DNA of 64,000 nucleotides from Pogostemon cablin (taxonomy: Eukaryota; Streptophyta; Magnoliopsida; Lamiales; Lamiaceae): contig CM042972.1 in assembly GCA_023678885.1 (NCBI GenBank), forward strand, positions 12,482,501 to 12,546,500, written 5' to 3'. A program made the position numbers and the translations under genes. Below the pieces are notes generated by a model, which worked only from the letters and a program-made list of their open reading frames with translations, had not been told where the DNA came from and ran no database searches. Below are positions 21,534 to 33,293 of this stretch, piece after piece; position 1 is the first letter of the stretch; the number at the start of each line of letters is the position of its first letter.

Positions 21534-21601
21534 CTAAAACTAGTAGGTGATGCTTAGTCATATCTAGAGATTCACTTTCAACCAAGTTCTTAAGATCTAC
21601 T

Positions 21602-22408
21602 CAATGATCTGAAAATCGGATCGGACCGGCCGATTCAACCGATTGGACCAAGAACCGATCCCGGAATCGGTCCTGAAGGGTTAGAAAATCGTTTATGGAG
21701 TTGAATCGGGTAGAATCGGTTGAACCGGTTTCAATATTATTTTTCTAATTTTTCTAATTATTTTTTTTTCTTTTTTTATTTTTTAAACTTTTATGATATT
21801 TCACTTTTATTTTTATTTATTTTAAAACATAATATTTACATTTTGGATTAAATTATGAATTATACTCCCTCCGTCCCACTTTTATATTCACATTTTCTGT
21901 TTTCGTCTGTCCCACACTTATTTCACCACCCAAAAAAGGAAACTTCACATTAACCAACAACCTCAGAAGTTATCTTAATTTCAAAAATATCACTCATACC
22001 TAACATACATAACATACTTTATAATTTATTTATTACCTAAAAATACCACAATACCCCTAAGTCAATAAAATTGGTCAAAAAGTAAGTTTTCTTAAAATCC
22101 GTATCTACAGTGTCGGTGAACTTAACTATGGGACGGAGGGAGTAATATTGAGTGGGTATATTATAAACTATGTATGAAATATAAATTATGAACTATAGAT
22201 ATTTTTATTTAATTATATTTTGATTTTAAATTGTATTTTAAAATTTAAAAAATAATTTAGGTGATTATATATCTTTATAATTGGTAATTTTATAAAATAT
22301 AATTGAAAATATATAAAATTCAATTTTTCGGTTGAACCGGTCCGATTAGTTGAACCTCGAACCGTTGTCTCTTTCAATTGGTTCTCCGGTCCAATTTTCT
22401 AATCAGTG
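21602..22408. mobile_element. hAT-type non-autonomous element
   Basis: Flanked by the 8-bp repeat GATCTACT (21594-21601, 22409-22416). The termini fit the hAT CARNG rule: CAATGATCTGAAAAT at left and, inverted at right, CACTGATTAGAAAAT. The subterminal zones are rich in CCGGTTGAACCGATC-like motifs. No transposase. A Stowaway MITE is nested at 21865-22142. Confidence 0.8.
21865..22142. mobile_element. Stowaway-type MITE nested in an hAT element
   Basis: Ends CTCCCTCCGTCCCACTT and TATGGGACGGAGGGAG with TA on both sides (21863-21864, 22143-22144). 278 bp. Confidence 0.85.
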
Positions 22409-22416
22409 GATCTACT

Positions 22417-23074
22417 ATTATTCTCTACTTTCACATGAATAACTAACCATTTAAATGGAGCATCCCCATATCAAACGCTATTCATCCAAGAGTTAACATA
22501 ACAAGTTAACCCATATCCATTAAATCTTTGGATTTCTATACTTCTCAAATTATTTAAAAGAGAGCTAATTATACTGTGCATCTATTAAAACGTTTATAAA
22601 TATAAACAAAAACGTATACAATTATAAATAAAAATGTATACGATTTAATTGTTAATTTTTTTAATAAAAAAATGTAAAAAAATATACATTTATTATAAAA
22701 CATGTATACACTATTAAATAAAAAGTTATACACATGGATGCTTGTTTTTTTAATAAAAAACTTAGTGTGAAAAAAATATACAATTATTAAGAAACACATA
22801 TACAAAATAGAATAACATGCATACAAAATAAAATAAAAAGTTATACACATATGGATGCACCTAATATCAACTCTTAAAAAGAGTATGGGACTCGGACTCG
22901 AAAACTTGGTTTCCACTATCCAGCTGGAAGAAAATCTGTGATTAGTTAAGAGGAAATGTAAGGAAGTGGGCTAGAGTAGGCAATAGTGTTTGGAACACTG
23001 ATTTGTAACTCTAGTGGATTTCCATTTCTTGTGAAGGAAAAGAAGATAGATGTATATATTATGTCATCTTCGAA

Positions 23075-23106
<32 letters not shown>

Positions 23107-23143
23107 CCAATTTAATTAACACCCAAATAATTTTTTTTCTAAG
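22417..23143. other. AT-rich DNA, no gene
   Basis: Highly AT-rich. Short imperfect repeats of AAAATGTATACR and TAAAAAGTTATACACAT occur between 22610 and 22860. A (CT)n-(TA)n microsatellite is at about 23072-23103. No coding evidence. Confidence 0.5.
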
Positions 23144-23288
23144 GCTCGAGGGTAACAGCTTAAATAATGGATCAACAGGCAAGTGCTTCAAGCCTTCAAC
23201 ACGAATTCTCTCTGGCATGTATATCTTGGATCCATCTTACGAAGGACACTATGTCCAAATCCTGAAACAAGCTGCAGTATCCCTTAAG
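23144..23288 (+). other. Unidentified exon-like segment
   Basis: An open frame (about 48 codons, with FKPSTRILSGMYILDPSYEG and HYVQILKQAAVSLK) is bounded by a T-rich tract plus AAG on the left and AAG|GT on the right, like an internal exon. The family was not recognised. Whether it belongs with the minus-strand fragments that follow is unclear. Confidence 0.3.
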
Positions 23289-23946
23289 GTTAATCAAATC
23301 AAAACATATATAATAGCTCAAAGCAAGGAAAAGGATTGAAGAATTCCCATACATTAGCTGTATAAGTGATGTTTTCTAATTGGAAATTCCAGTTATCCTC
23401 GCACATCATGTTTCTGCAATAGAGCTCGTCGCTTTTCAGATCCACTGTAACCGCATAGCTTTCAGCAAAAAATTGTAAGGGAAAGAAAGAATATAAAGTG
23501 GTGGTGAAATTCCACTCATAAACTTCATATTCCAAACAAGTAGTTATTTTTCCTGTTTAAAACTTTTAACGTTCTTTAGTCAACCATAAGTTATAGAATG
23601 ATATAACAAGAATCACACACAGAAATAATAGCTCATCTATTTCTTTTAGTTGGATTTAGGGTTTGTGAAAGAAAGGTAGGAGCAAACCCAAGTCGGGTAG
23701 ATATAATTCCTTGCCTAAATGTGAGAAAGTAATTAATACATTTTCCCTAGAAAAATACAAGCATGATCCAGTAACTTATGCAGAAGGTTCATGTAGTAAC
23801 TTTTGGCCATTCTTTCAAAACAGTCAACAAACAAAATAGGGTTCTCGTACTCTACAAGTGACTGCAAGATCACCACAAACATACATACTAATAATTAGAA
23901 AAAGGCAACCAAGTATAAGAGTAAGCGGAGAATGAAATATACCAAC

Positions 23947-24073
23947 CGCTGTAAGTGTAATTATAATTCCTCTCCTTTTCTCATTGCGGGGCTTTATCAA
24001 TTCTATCAAAAGCAACAGCTTAAATGTTCCTAACATCTTTCAGCCCATGATGCTCCAGTTGAGGCAACGTTTC
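23947..24073 (-). pseudogene. Mitochondrial EF-Tu-like exon fragment
   Basis: Minus strand. After an AG acceptor (TTTGTAATTGTAG) the frame reads ETLPQLEHHGLKD..., a TAA, then AVAFDRIDKAP and, after a one-base shift, EKRRGIIITLTA before a GT. Plant mitochondrial EF-Tu has A-AFDEIDKAPEEK-RGITIATA at its switch I effector region, where GTP and ribosome contacts occur. The match is short but specific. A stop and a frameshift make it non-functional. No other EF-Tu exon was found nearby. Confidence 0.55.
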
Positions 24074-26855
24074 CTACAATTACAAAAGAGGGGTAAATAA
24101 TATATAATGCTAACTGACAGAAATTCTGATACATCAAATAATTTTTTTATATTAGTTGAAATGAACAAAGCAAGTGAAAACTGAACCTGCTAACCAATAA
24201 CCTTAATGCCCCAGAAGAGCATTTCTTCATCACTATTTATTTGATCTACTAAAAAAAGCAAAAATTCCTTCAGTAGAAGTAATATTTATTATTCAGCAAA
24301 AAGGAACCCTGTCGAATAAAGAAATAACAGATCGTGGCACTTGTCAACATGTACTGAATACTACTGATAGTCGTGCTTATGTAGCATCAACAACCTCATC
24401 ATCTATGAATACAGAATACATGCTTTGCAGAATAAATTATTTATTTATTATATTTTTATCATCTTAGTCTAAGATTGCATATGTCATGGAACAAAATGAT
24501 AGTTTGAATGATCACGTAGTCTGAGTTTGGACATAACTGTTGTGTTACTTTTTCTATTCCTTAAGACTACCTTGAATTTCTTCTATGTTTTGAATCAACT
24601 ATAGTCATGTTTTAAATTTAATTGATATTTTTTCCAAAATAAGGTTAATATGACACTTAGAAAGCTCTGATCATAGTTTATATGTGCATAATTTTACATG
24701 CATTGTTAAGTGGGTTAACTTAATTAATACTCAACTTGTGATTGAGGCAATTTGACAAACAACTTGTACCTTTATATATGCACAAACATAAAATTAGAAA
24801 CATATCGAAGAACAAGCAGGGGAAATAATAAGACACGATAACTAAAAAATAAAAAAAGCGGGGTCTGAAAAGGGGTTCATAACAGTGGATTTATAGCCTT
24901 CACAAGCAATCAGAATAGAAGATTTCTACGTTGTTGCCACTACATAAAGAAGTATCTTTTCCTAAAGAAGTCGATTCTCCGTCTCCCTTGAAGGTGCATT
25001 ACCTCCAAGTTTCCCGTTACCATAAAGATGATACTGCAGTGGAGAGCTTATATCAATAGAAGAAGCCTCAATTATTGTGTATTCTCTTATTTGTACCTTA
25101 ATAAGAAAACCAAAGAACTAAAAAAGGTCAAAGAGTTGGTCCGGCAGAACCAAATTAAATGTGAATATATGCATCTATATTTGTCATTAGGTTAATTTGA
25201 TGCAAACATGGGTTTCGAATCTACGTGTTTCCTTTCAGATATTCCACATCATTTAGCTTCTTCTCTTCACCTATCATATGAATAATAATCTTCCTCCATG
25301 CTCACCTTCTCCATCTCGCCTTCACCCCTACCTATCTCACTGTTTCTCTAAAGTCTAAACTTACAAGTTCCATCAGAATCCAAAAAAACCAAAATGTTAT
25401 TGCATTTTACCTCTTCTGACATTAGATTATCTATCAAACTCAAGACTTTCCTGGTAAGATATGCGAATTTGAGGCCTGTCTAATTGAAACCCATATAGCA
25501 GGATCTCTCAACCTCATTTCAATTATTTTTATTCAGACTAAGGCATCTTTGCTACCCGTATATAAAGATTAGAGTTATACCAAGCTATCAAAGATATAGA
25601 ATGAGAGTAAGATAAAAACACAGTTCCATCCTCCCTTGAAGAAGCTTTACTGAAAGGTAGCAATTGTATATCTATGTTACTTCAAGCTTTTTTATATTTA
25701 AACATTTCTCCTTAAGCCATGCATTGGGATATTTACTTAGTGAACAAGGTAATTAAACCGGAGATAATCAATCATTACTCAATAGGTTCTAATAATTCTA
25801 CATCAAAGACAAAGAGGCTTACCATTTCTGTTGGACATTCTATGTGACCTTTTGAGATCAGGACAACCAAAGTAAGAGCAGTCTGCAACATAACCACATT
25901 AATAGAAAATAGGATAATAAAGAAACTAAGATGGAAATAACAGCATCACATACAAAAGCACCAAAAGTAAATATGATGCAGAACGTAGTGAGGCGGGAAA
26001 TCACAGTTGAATAAATCAACTAAACTGAATTGCAACAGACTGACTATCAACTTACTAACTAATCTGCATCCATTATCGGAGGCACTACCTGCTAGTTCTC
26101 TTCTCGTAGGTGTGATAATAACTTTTACTTTGGATGTGATTTCTCTTCATTGCTTATACCCCTGCAAACATGTTTTCATAATAAGATCTAGTAACATTTT
26201 ATATATTCTCAGTTCCATTGGAATTACATGTGAGAAAGTAGCAATAAATTCACGCAAGTTAATATTTAATTATATAGCACTAAAACTTCCATTGACCCAT
26301 GCAAAAGAGAGAGAAGGACATTCATGACCACGTAGAACGTACACAAATATGTCAGATAACTGATGAACTACAATTCTAACCATGTTGTATATGCTCAAAT
26401 AGTGGATGGCCAGTCCATTACCATAGGTTGTTCTTCATTGCAGTTAAGTAATCAAAATTCTCATGTTTGCCTATCAATCCAAGATCTTAATAGTAACATA
26501 TATCCTCATAACATCCAGCCCGATCCCTCAAATGCACAGAGTGTTATCTACAATTCCAAACCTCTTAAAAAATACTATCAAATACTATGAAGATTTTAAT
26601 GGAAAAAGAAAAAACTACTGAATTACAAAATCCAACTGAGTTAACAGAGAACTTAAAGCACGAGCCATCTTTCACATTTAATCGCCTAAGAATAAAATGA
26701 TGGAAATTCACAGTAGCACGAACTTAAGCTAATCAGTACCATGAATAAAATATTGTTAATAATGGCAAAACTACTTCAAAGTTAAAACTAAGAAAAATGC
26801 AGATCAATAAGTAGTAGTAGGGACCGGATTTATCATATAAATCATTTATTATTAC
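24074..26855. other. AT-rich region with unassigned exon-like islands
   Basis: No confirmed gene. Islands of mixed composition at about 24940-25080 and 25820-25884 (bounded on the minus strand by TTGCAG and GGTAAG-like signals) could be decayed exons but match nothing I recognise. The open frame at 26007-26327 is not supported. Confidence 0.35.
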
Positions 26856-27177
26856 CTTCACTTAATTTGTCCTTTCCCTCTCCCTCCTCTATCGAAGAAT
26901 TGGTCCCTCCAAATTCCACAACGCCATTCACAATATCAAAGAGCTGCACATTTTTAAAAAGATTATCAATAGATTAGTAGTAATATCACCCACTAAAAAC
27001 AAAGAAAAATCAAAGTTATATTAAGGGAAAATTATTGCTACCTCAAAGTAAAAAGAAAACACGATAAGCACTACTTGAATTCTTATTTTTGTAAACTGTT
27101 CATAAAGTTTCGGGTATCTAGCTTCAAGTTCTGCTCTCTCCCTTAAGAAACTTTGCTTGAAGCTCATCATGTCCTCT
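26856..27177 (-). pseudogene. NAP1-like exon pair, frameshifted
   Basis: Minus strand, two consecutive exons. The first starts after TTGCAG at 27177: HDELQAKFLK, then after one surplus G, ERAELEARYPKLYEQF-K. The second is 26943-26856 after GTGCAG: LFDIVNGVVEFGG, then an acidic stretch (EEGEGKDKLSE) before GT. Nucleosome assembly protein 1 has HDELEAKF..ERAALEAKYQKLY..LY.KRYEIVNGVVE at the end of its long helix, so order and spacing fit. NAP1 is a histone H2A-H2B chaperone. The frameshift and the absence of the rest of NAP1 make this a fragment. Confidence 0.65.
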
Positions 27178-27661
27178 CTGCAATTAAAGAGAAAAAATAA
27201 ATATTCTTGACTACTGTGAAAAATAAAACTATCGAGTGTTTAATACAACTTCTATAATGCTTCAACAGTTTCATGATCAGATTCCAGGTGGTTACAAAAA
27301 TAGTGAGCTATGAGAGTACAAAAGCTTTAACTGAACAGTCTGAGCTGCCAATATATTCTGTAAATGCCCTCATTATTCTTCAAGTTTCAAGTATGTAACA
27401 AACTTGAACCACTCCTTTTACATATTCTGAAGGCAGCCAATTAGAACTCACTCCTCCACTCACCCTCTTGCACTATACTATTCATAACTCCTTAGTAATT
27501 TAGACAACAATGCCTAGAGTATAAGTTAGTTCAAGTATGGCATCCTGAGCAACAAGTCATCTAAAACACACTCATCATGAAGGGTTTGGAACAACAGGTG
27601 TTGGGGCGATGAAATCAAAAGAAACATAGATGTTCTTATCTTATAATCAAGAACCTGAACA

Positions 27662-27846
27662 GTGGTTAGACCCAAAAAAACCTGGAAGAAATGCTTGCCG
27701 GTGTAAGGAGGAACTTGAATGCGGATGATATACCTAAAGCAGACATAAACTGTGGTTAGACCCAAAAAACTTGGAAGAAACGCTTGCCCGGGTAAGGAGG
27801 AACTTGAATGCGAATGAGATACCTAAACCTAAAGCAGACATAAACT
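27662..27846. repeat. 90-bp tandem duplication with an exon-like core
   Basis: Two copies starting GTGGTTAGACCCAAAAAA (27662, 27752), about 90% alike. Read on the minus strand, the core (YIIRIQVPPYTGKHFFQ in the left copy) is preceded by TTTAG and followed by a GT-like end, so a small exon may have been duplicated. Family unknown. Confidence 0.6.
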
Positions 27847-28099
27847 TTGTCAGTAAAAGAACACAGAAATTGAAGCTAATTAAATGAAAATTCTAAAAAG
27901 GCTTTACTCGGATAGGGCTACAGGGACAGTTCACCAATTCACATGTTTTTCTCCCACACACAACCTATCGAAGAAAACTTATATTAAGCAAATGGCATCA
28001 CATAAGTGTAGCATAAAATAAACCAATTCAGGAAAAAAAAAATTGAATACAACAATACCCAAATAAAAAGGCATCAATAATTTTTTTCTTGACCTCAAA

Positions 28100-28827
28100 C
28101 ATTGGTGTAAAACTTATGTAAAACAAATAATTCATAAATCGTAAATTATTAACTTACAACAGTTGGCAAACTCACAACCAGTATAGTGGCACGACCAGCA
28201 TAGTGTCGGCTCCAAGGATTCTAAGGAAGAGACTACAGGAAAACCCAAAAAATACGAAATACGAAGAAGATAATAAAATTAGGGCTTTCTCTTTCAATTG
28301 AATACGCTTTAAAGGGAGTGCAGGATACCATGGGTATATCGAATCACCTAAGAAAAAAACCCACGTCAGAGAATATCAAATCACCATTTGGAGTACGGAA
28401 AAACCAAAGAAAATAAAGAGTTTACCTGGGGGAAATGTTCAAGCACAAGCAAGGGCACGGAGAGACTGATGATTATCTTGAATTTAATTTTTCGGTGCAA
28501 CTTTCTGGACCAGAATAATCAACAATGCACAGAGTACGACGACGGCGAGGTCGTAATTGGTCAGTACATGCGGTGGAGAAGAAGAGAATGAAATTCCTTC
28601 ACAGAAGAATGGTTGCGGTAGTAGATAGAAACAAATGGTAGAGAAAAGAGGCAGAAGCAGCGCGTCCGTACCGTCGACGTTGGGAGCATGCCGTGGTTGC
28701 GGTGGGGAAAAAGATGAGTCGGGAGGGATAAGAAAAGGAGATGTGCGGTGGCGAAGTTGATCAGAGGAGGAGGGAGTGAGAGGCGAGTCAGCGTCGGAAT
28801 TGACTATCTGATGAGGGAGGGAGGGAG
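28100..28827 (-). other. GC-richer, pyrimidine-rich (minus) leader-like segment
   Basis: On the minus strand this is C/T-rich with an open frame of about 110 codons after the microsatellite and a CCCCAG|GTAAAC donor-like site near 28425. It looks like the 5' UTR and first exon of a plant gene, perhaps the promoter end of the fragment cluster at 23-28 kb. The predicted protein (Ser/Pro-rich) was not recognised. Confidence 0.35.

Positions 28828-28882
<55 letters not shown>
28828..28882. repeat. (TA)n microsatellite
   Basis: About 27 TA units with one interruption (TAAATA). Confidence 0.95.
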
Positions 28883-28886
<4 letters not shown>

Positions 28887-30977
28887 CTTGTTTTTACGCT
28901 CTTACATATGCATATGTTAATCACATAAGAAAACTGAACCTACGCTCTATGATCTTGATTTTTCTTTACTATATTGCGGAATTTGAAACTATACAGCGAA
29001 AGAGAAGGGCTTTCATAAGACAAACACCGACTCGGAACCAAAAAGTGGTATTAGAGCAATTGTAACCAACTGATTTTGGTACAATAGATCACCGTGTTTT
29101 CTTGTGCGCATCATTTCATCATATCATTCATCTGCATCCTTTTGAACTAGCTTCATCGATCGAAAGATACCAACATTTTCAATTTCAAAATATGATTAAA
29201 ATATGAGACGGTAAAATATTGGCAAATGTTGTGGGAGATCTACCTAGTTTTTGTTAAGGCATGCATATTTATGTGGTGTGGCATCAAGTGCAAGGATTTT
29301 AATGTATAGATTATTGACTATTAGGAGTGTTGTACATATGATGTATTTGTCAAATTGATATTTGTTTATGATTACCAGTATAAAATGTACATATTAATAA
29401 AAGTAACACTTCCAATGATCTTAGACTAATATCAATGTGGGGGCAAATACATTAACATATGTACAATACTCCTAATATTAACCATAAGATTTGATAAATT
29501 AAAATGTAAAATAAATTATGAATTACTATGATAAAATATTACATATATTATTAAAATTGTAATTAATAATAATTAATTTAAAAATAATAGAGAAATCAAG
29601 GTAAAAAGAAAAATAGAATGTAAAGATTCCATGATATCATTCGACACTTGAAAATTCAATAAAATGGGCAGACTTGTGTGATGAGATCTATGGTGAGATT
29701 AATTAGTTATCAAGAATTCAAGATATTATTATTTGGGGTGGGTTGTTCACGCCCGAAAATACTAAATGTATCTCAGTATAATTTAATAATAAGGGGCGGC
29801 TATTTGCACCCTGTAATTACTAGACGAATCCTAAATACTAAGTGTATCCATTAAAACTAAAACTTACATATTTAAATTACTGAGAAGATTTAGTTTGTTG
29901 AATTGAAGAGAGATCATGCGAGTAGGGCAGAATAGTTCAGGAGGGAAAGTAATTCTTGGAGATCATTTGGTCACGAATATCAATTTCTGGGTGAAAGAAA
30001 CAAACTCTGTATTATCCCAAAGTTTTGATTATTTGATATTAAAATTTTATGTATTTTGTGAATCATCGTCTCTAAAAAAAAACAAAAATTATCTAATGAT
30101 TCTGAAACCTCGTAGCTTCGCCAATGGCGGTTTATGCTGTCACGTCGAATTATTTACATACTAGGAGATAGTCCAATGAATATGTCGTAATGGTGGGATA
30201 TGGCAGTAAATATATCCAGAAAGAATACACCACAGAGGCTATTCATTGCCCTTCATTGATGCACATCCACATCAGATTGGGTGCAAGGGTCGAATTATTG
30301 TGTTGTGGTTTCTCTTATCAAGCAGATCGAAGAACACCCACACCCTCCCATCTCTTTCGACAAAACCCAGATTGAATCTCTCACCAAAATTAGACAGGTT
30401 AAATTTGCGTTTAGGGTTGATCGTAGTTTATTGATTATAACAATGGGGTGCATTTAGAAATCTAATTATAATTAATTTTATTGGGGTTATTTATAAAAGG
30501 GGGCGGCTATTCGCACCCCTGATTTTGCTAAACGTACCCCATAAATCTATAAGACTAAGTTATCCTTATATGTAAATACATAAATATCCTTATAAAAATA
30601 TTAACTAATATTGTTTATTTAATTTTTCTCTAAATTTCTATATGTACCCAATTAAATTTCTATATGTACCTCAATCTCATAGAATTATAAACCTTATTAA
30701 AATTTCATCATCGTAATGTGAGAATCATAGAACTATAAACCCTATAAACCGGGATATGTCTTGAAATCCTTAAAATTCAATATGTTTGAATGGTGCAACC
30801 AAACAGAATGAATTGTTCGACTACTGTGATTGAACATCATAGAACAACGTGTTTCGTTAGCACCCCCTGTAATCAAACATAAATATATGTTCGATTGTCA
30901 GTGTAGACATCGATCTCCAAGAAGGAACCAGGTGATGAGAATTATGGGTGAGGAGAGGGTGGTTTTGTGGAAGTGAG
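28883..30977. other. Repeat-rich intergenic DNA, no gene
   Basis: No supported gene. A palindromic MITE lies at 29320-29475. GGGGCGGCTATTYGCACCC occurs at about 29793 and 30502 in the same orientation, each followed by related sequence (ACTAGACGAATCC / GCTAAACGTACCC), so they may be the ends of small elements. Open frames at 29916-30434 are unsupported. Confidence 0.45.
29320..29475. mobile_element. Palindromic MITE
   Basis: Inverted ends ATTAGGAGTGTTGTACATAT and, inverted from the right, ATTAGGAGTATTGTACATAT, followed on both arms by TGTATTTG. The target duplication is unclear and the superfamily is unassigned. Confidence 0.6.
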
Positions 30978-31235
30978 TAGGGGTGTGCATCGGTCGGTTA
31001 ATCGAAAATCAAAAATCGAACTTTCAAAACCGAAAATTGAACCGATCTTTTTTACAAAACCAAAATCGAACCGAACTTTTATAAAGCCGGTTTTAACCGA
31101 ATCGAAGTATTTCGGTTAACCAAATCGAAATTTATTAATTTTTTTTAAAATAAACAATCTTTTTTATATCATTTTATTATATTTTCACTACTTAAAAAAA
31201 TATTTTTAATATAACATACACTACAATAATATATA

Positions 31236-31312
31236 CTCCCTCCATCCCAGGCTAAGAGGGCCAGAGACCTTAAACATAAGGTCTCTGACCCTCATTACCT
31301 GGGACGAGGAAG
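31236..31312. mobile_element. Very short Stowaway MITE, near-perfect hairpin
   Basis: 77 bp between TA repeats (31234-31235, 31313-31314). The arms pair through CCCAGG and AGGGCCAGAGACCTTA with ATAAGGTCTCTGACCCT, leaving a small loop. Confidence 0.8.
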
Positions 31313-31554
31313 TATATATAATTTTATATTATATAACTCTATATATATACTTACATGGTCATAATAAATATATATTTCACTTTTTTTTCGTAGTATAAAT
31401 TAATACAATTTAAAGAAAATATATTGAATAGATGAAATTATTTTATGTTTTAATTAAATTTTGATATTGAAAATTAAATCTAGTTAATTAAGTAATTTTG
31501 TTTAGTATGAAAAAAATTATTGAATATGTATAAAATAAAATTATAAAGTGACTA

Positions 31555-31560
<6 letters not shown>

Positions 31561-31643
<83 letters not shown>
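31561..31643. repeat. (TA)n microsatellite
   Basis: About 41 TA units inside the hAT element. Confidence 0.95.
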
Positions 31644-31645
<2 letters not shown>

Positions 31646-31980
31646 AATTAAAAGTTCGGTTCGATTTTCGGTTAACCAAAATTTTAAATTTCAAAACAGA
31701 AAATCGAACCGAAATTTTAAAAATTAAATTTACAAAACCAAAAATCGAACTGAATTTTAAAAAACCGAACCAAATTGATATTTTGATTTGGTTTGATCAG
31801 TTTGTTCGGTTTTAACCAAACTTTGCACACCCCTAGAAGTGAGGAAATTGTTTTTGTAAAAAAAAAAAGCTAACATGATGGCTTTGATCCATGTTGTTCC
31901 AGATTTGGGAATTGTGACAAGAAAGAGTTGGAATGTTGAGATTGGAAGTGTTTTGGGATAAGATTATCCTAGGAGCAAGT

Positions 31981-32861
31981 TGTAACAACAAATTTTGTAT
32001 TTATAATAAAATAAATACAAGAAAATTACAATAATAATCCAAAAGGATTAAACTTGAGAATTTAAAAAACAATCTCTATCTATACTCTAATTCTTCTCTC
32101 GAACCAATTTGGTTTGACTTGACTTGTTGTGTTGACCACACTGATTGTGTGTGTGGAGTTGGATCTTCAGTTGAAGCTTGTCCGAACTCGGATTTGACGT
32201 TAATCCAGAAGCGTCAAGCCTTTGTTTGGATTAAACGTACTTGATCAAAAGAACACTCGATCTGGGGGGCTTAACACCTTAATCCCTGGTCGTATACTCT
32301 TCTTGGCACGAAGAACACCGAAGAACTTAGTGTATGGAGAACGCTTGATTTGGGGGCTCTGCACCTTAATCCCGAATCGTTTGCCGTTCTTGACTTGAAG
32401 ATGCTTGAAGATCTCAAGGGAGCACTGCTCGTGTTCTTGATCTCTTCAGAGCGTTTCTGTCTTCAAATCTTTGAATGTGTGTCTCTGGAATGAATGGAGG
32501 ATGACTCTTTATATAGGTGAAGGCAGAGGATATCCCATAAATAACTCGCAATCTAATTGGTCAATGACAGATTTGACCTGATTTTGCGGGCTTGGGCCTT
32601 TTCATATATAACATAGTTTGATTGGTCATTACTTGATTTGACCTGATTCTGGAACCTTTTAGGATTTATTTGACTTGGGGGTCAAGCTTTACTTAATTTA
32701 AACCTCCTTTTAATTTGTCGAGTTTTAAATTAATTATCAATTATTTATTAATCTATTTTAGGAATTAATATATTAAATCCCAAAATAAAATTAAAATTGA
32801 TATTTAATCAATAAATTCACGTGGCACCATTTGATTGGATTGTGAATTTTAATTGTTTACA
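31981..32861 (-). repeat. LTR, minus strand, same family as 15906-16862
   Basis: On the minus strand it starts TGTAAACAATT and ends TTGTTGTTACA. It shares the ATAAATACAAAATTTGTTG end and a CTATATAAAGAGTC TATA region with its partner. The 5-mers on each side differ and no primer site follows, so it may be a degraded solo LTR. Confidence 0.65.
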
Positions 32862-33285
32862 AATGCCCCCTTGCGATTTGTTTACGGACAATGTGTCTTG
32901 ATGTGAAGGAATCGCAACAAGTCCCATTTTTTTCCAAAATTTGGACTAATTTTTTTAGGTGGCTCAATTTATTTACTCAGCCCCAAATCCACCCCTTTCC
33001 TGCTTCACTTTAAAATTAAAAGAGAAAAGAGAATATGAAACAAATTTGTTTCTTACTCACCAAGACAAGAGAATAGGGAACATATTTATTTCTTGCTCAT
33101 CAAGATAAGAGAATATGGAATCTTGTTCACCACGATAAGAGAATATGGAACACATTTGTTTCTTGCTCATTAAATACTCCGCAAATCTTAACCAAAATTA
33201 TCAATTCTATTTCGTAAAAAGAATAAATTTGTAGAGATTTGCCCTAAGCTGCCAATAATTTCCATATATACATGGGAAACATCAC
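32862..33285. other. Intergenic DNA with tandem repeat, upstream of the PMD gene
   Basis: AT-rich. Contains the 40-bp tandem repeat at 33027-33176 and a CCAAT at about 33252, just before the TATA box. Confidence 0.45.
33027..33176. repeat. 40-bp tandem repeat, four units
   Basis: Units begin AAGAGAATATGGAAC and continue ...TTTGTTTCTTGCTCATCAAGA. The third unit has a 10-bp deletion. Lies 110-260 bp before the putative PMD promoter. Confidence 0.8.
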
Positions 33286-33293
33286 TATATAAT
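33286..33293 (+). promoter_or_regulatory. TATA box of the PMD gene
   Basis: TATATAAT, with CCAAT about 34 bp upstream. Downstream, a putative non-coding exon ends at 33434 before the donor GTAAGT. Confidence 0.4.

Larger units (their letters stand above)
30978..31835. mobile_element. hAT-type non-autonomous element
   Basis: Flanked by the 8-bp repeat GAAGTGAG (30970-30977, 31836-31843). Inverted ends TAGGGGTGTGCA. Subterminal CGGTTAACCGAAAATCGAA-like motifs face inward. No transposase. Contains a Stowaway MITE (31236-31312) and a (TA)n tract. Confidence 0.85.

Noticed and set aside
22569..22916. 115-codon minus-strand frame, hydrophobic
   Set aside because: Arises from AT-rich short repeats (TTATACACAT, ATGTATAC); no sign of coding composition.
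28484..28924. 146-codon minus-strand frame with an Ile-Tyr run, taken as a membrane protein
   Set aside because: The Ile-Tyr run is the (TA)n tract. The remainder may be a 5' leader or first exon, but no domain supports a full gene.
31981..32861. Pairing the LTRs at 15.9 and 32 kb as the two ends of one element
   Set aside because: They are in opposite orientation, diverged, 15 kb apart with a cellular gene between, and lack a shared target duplication.
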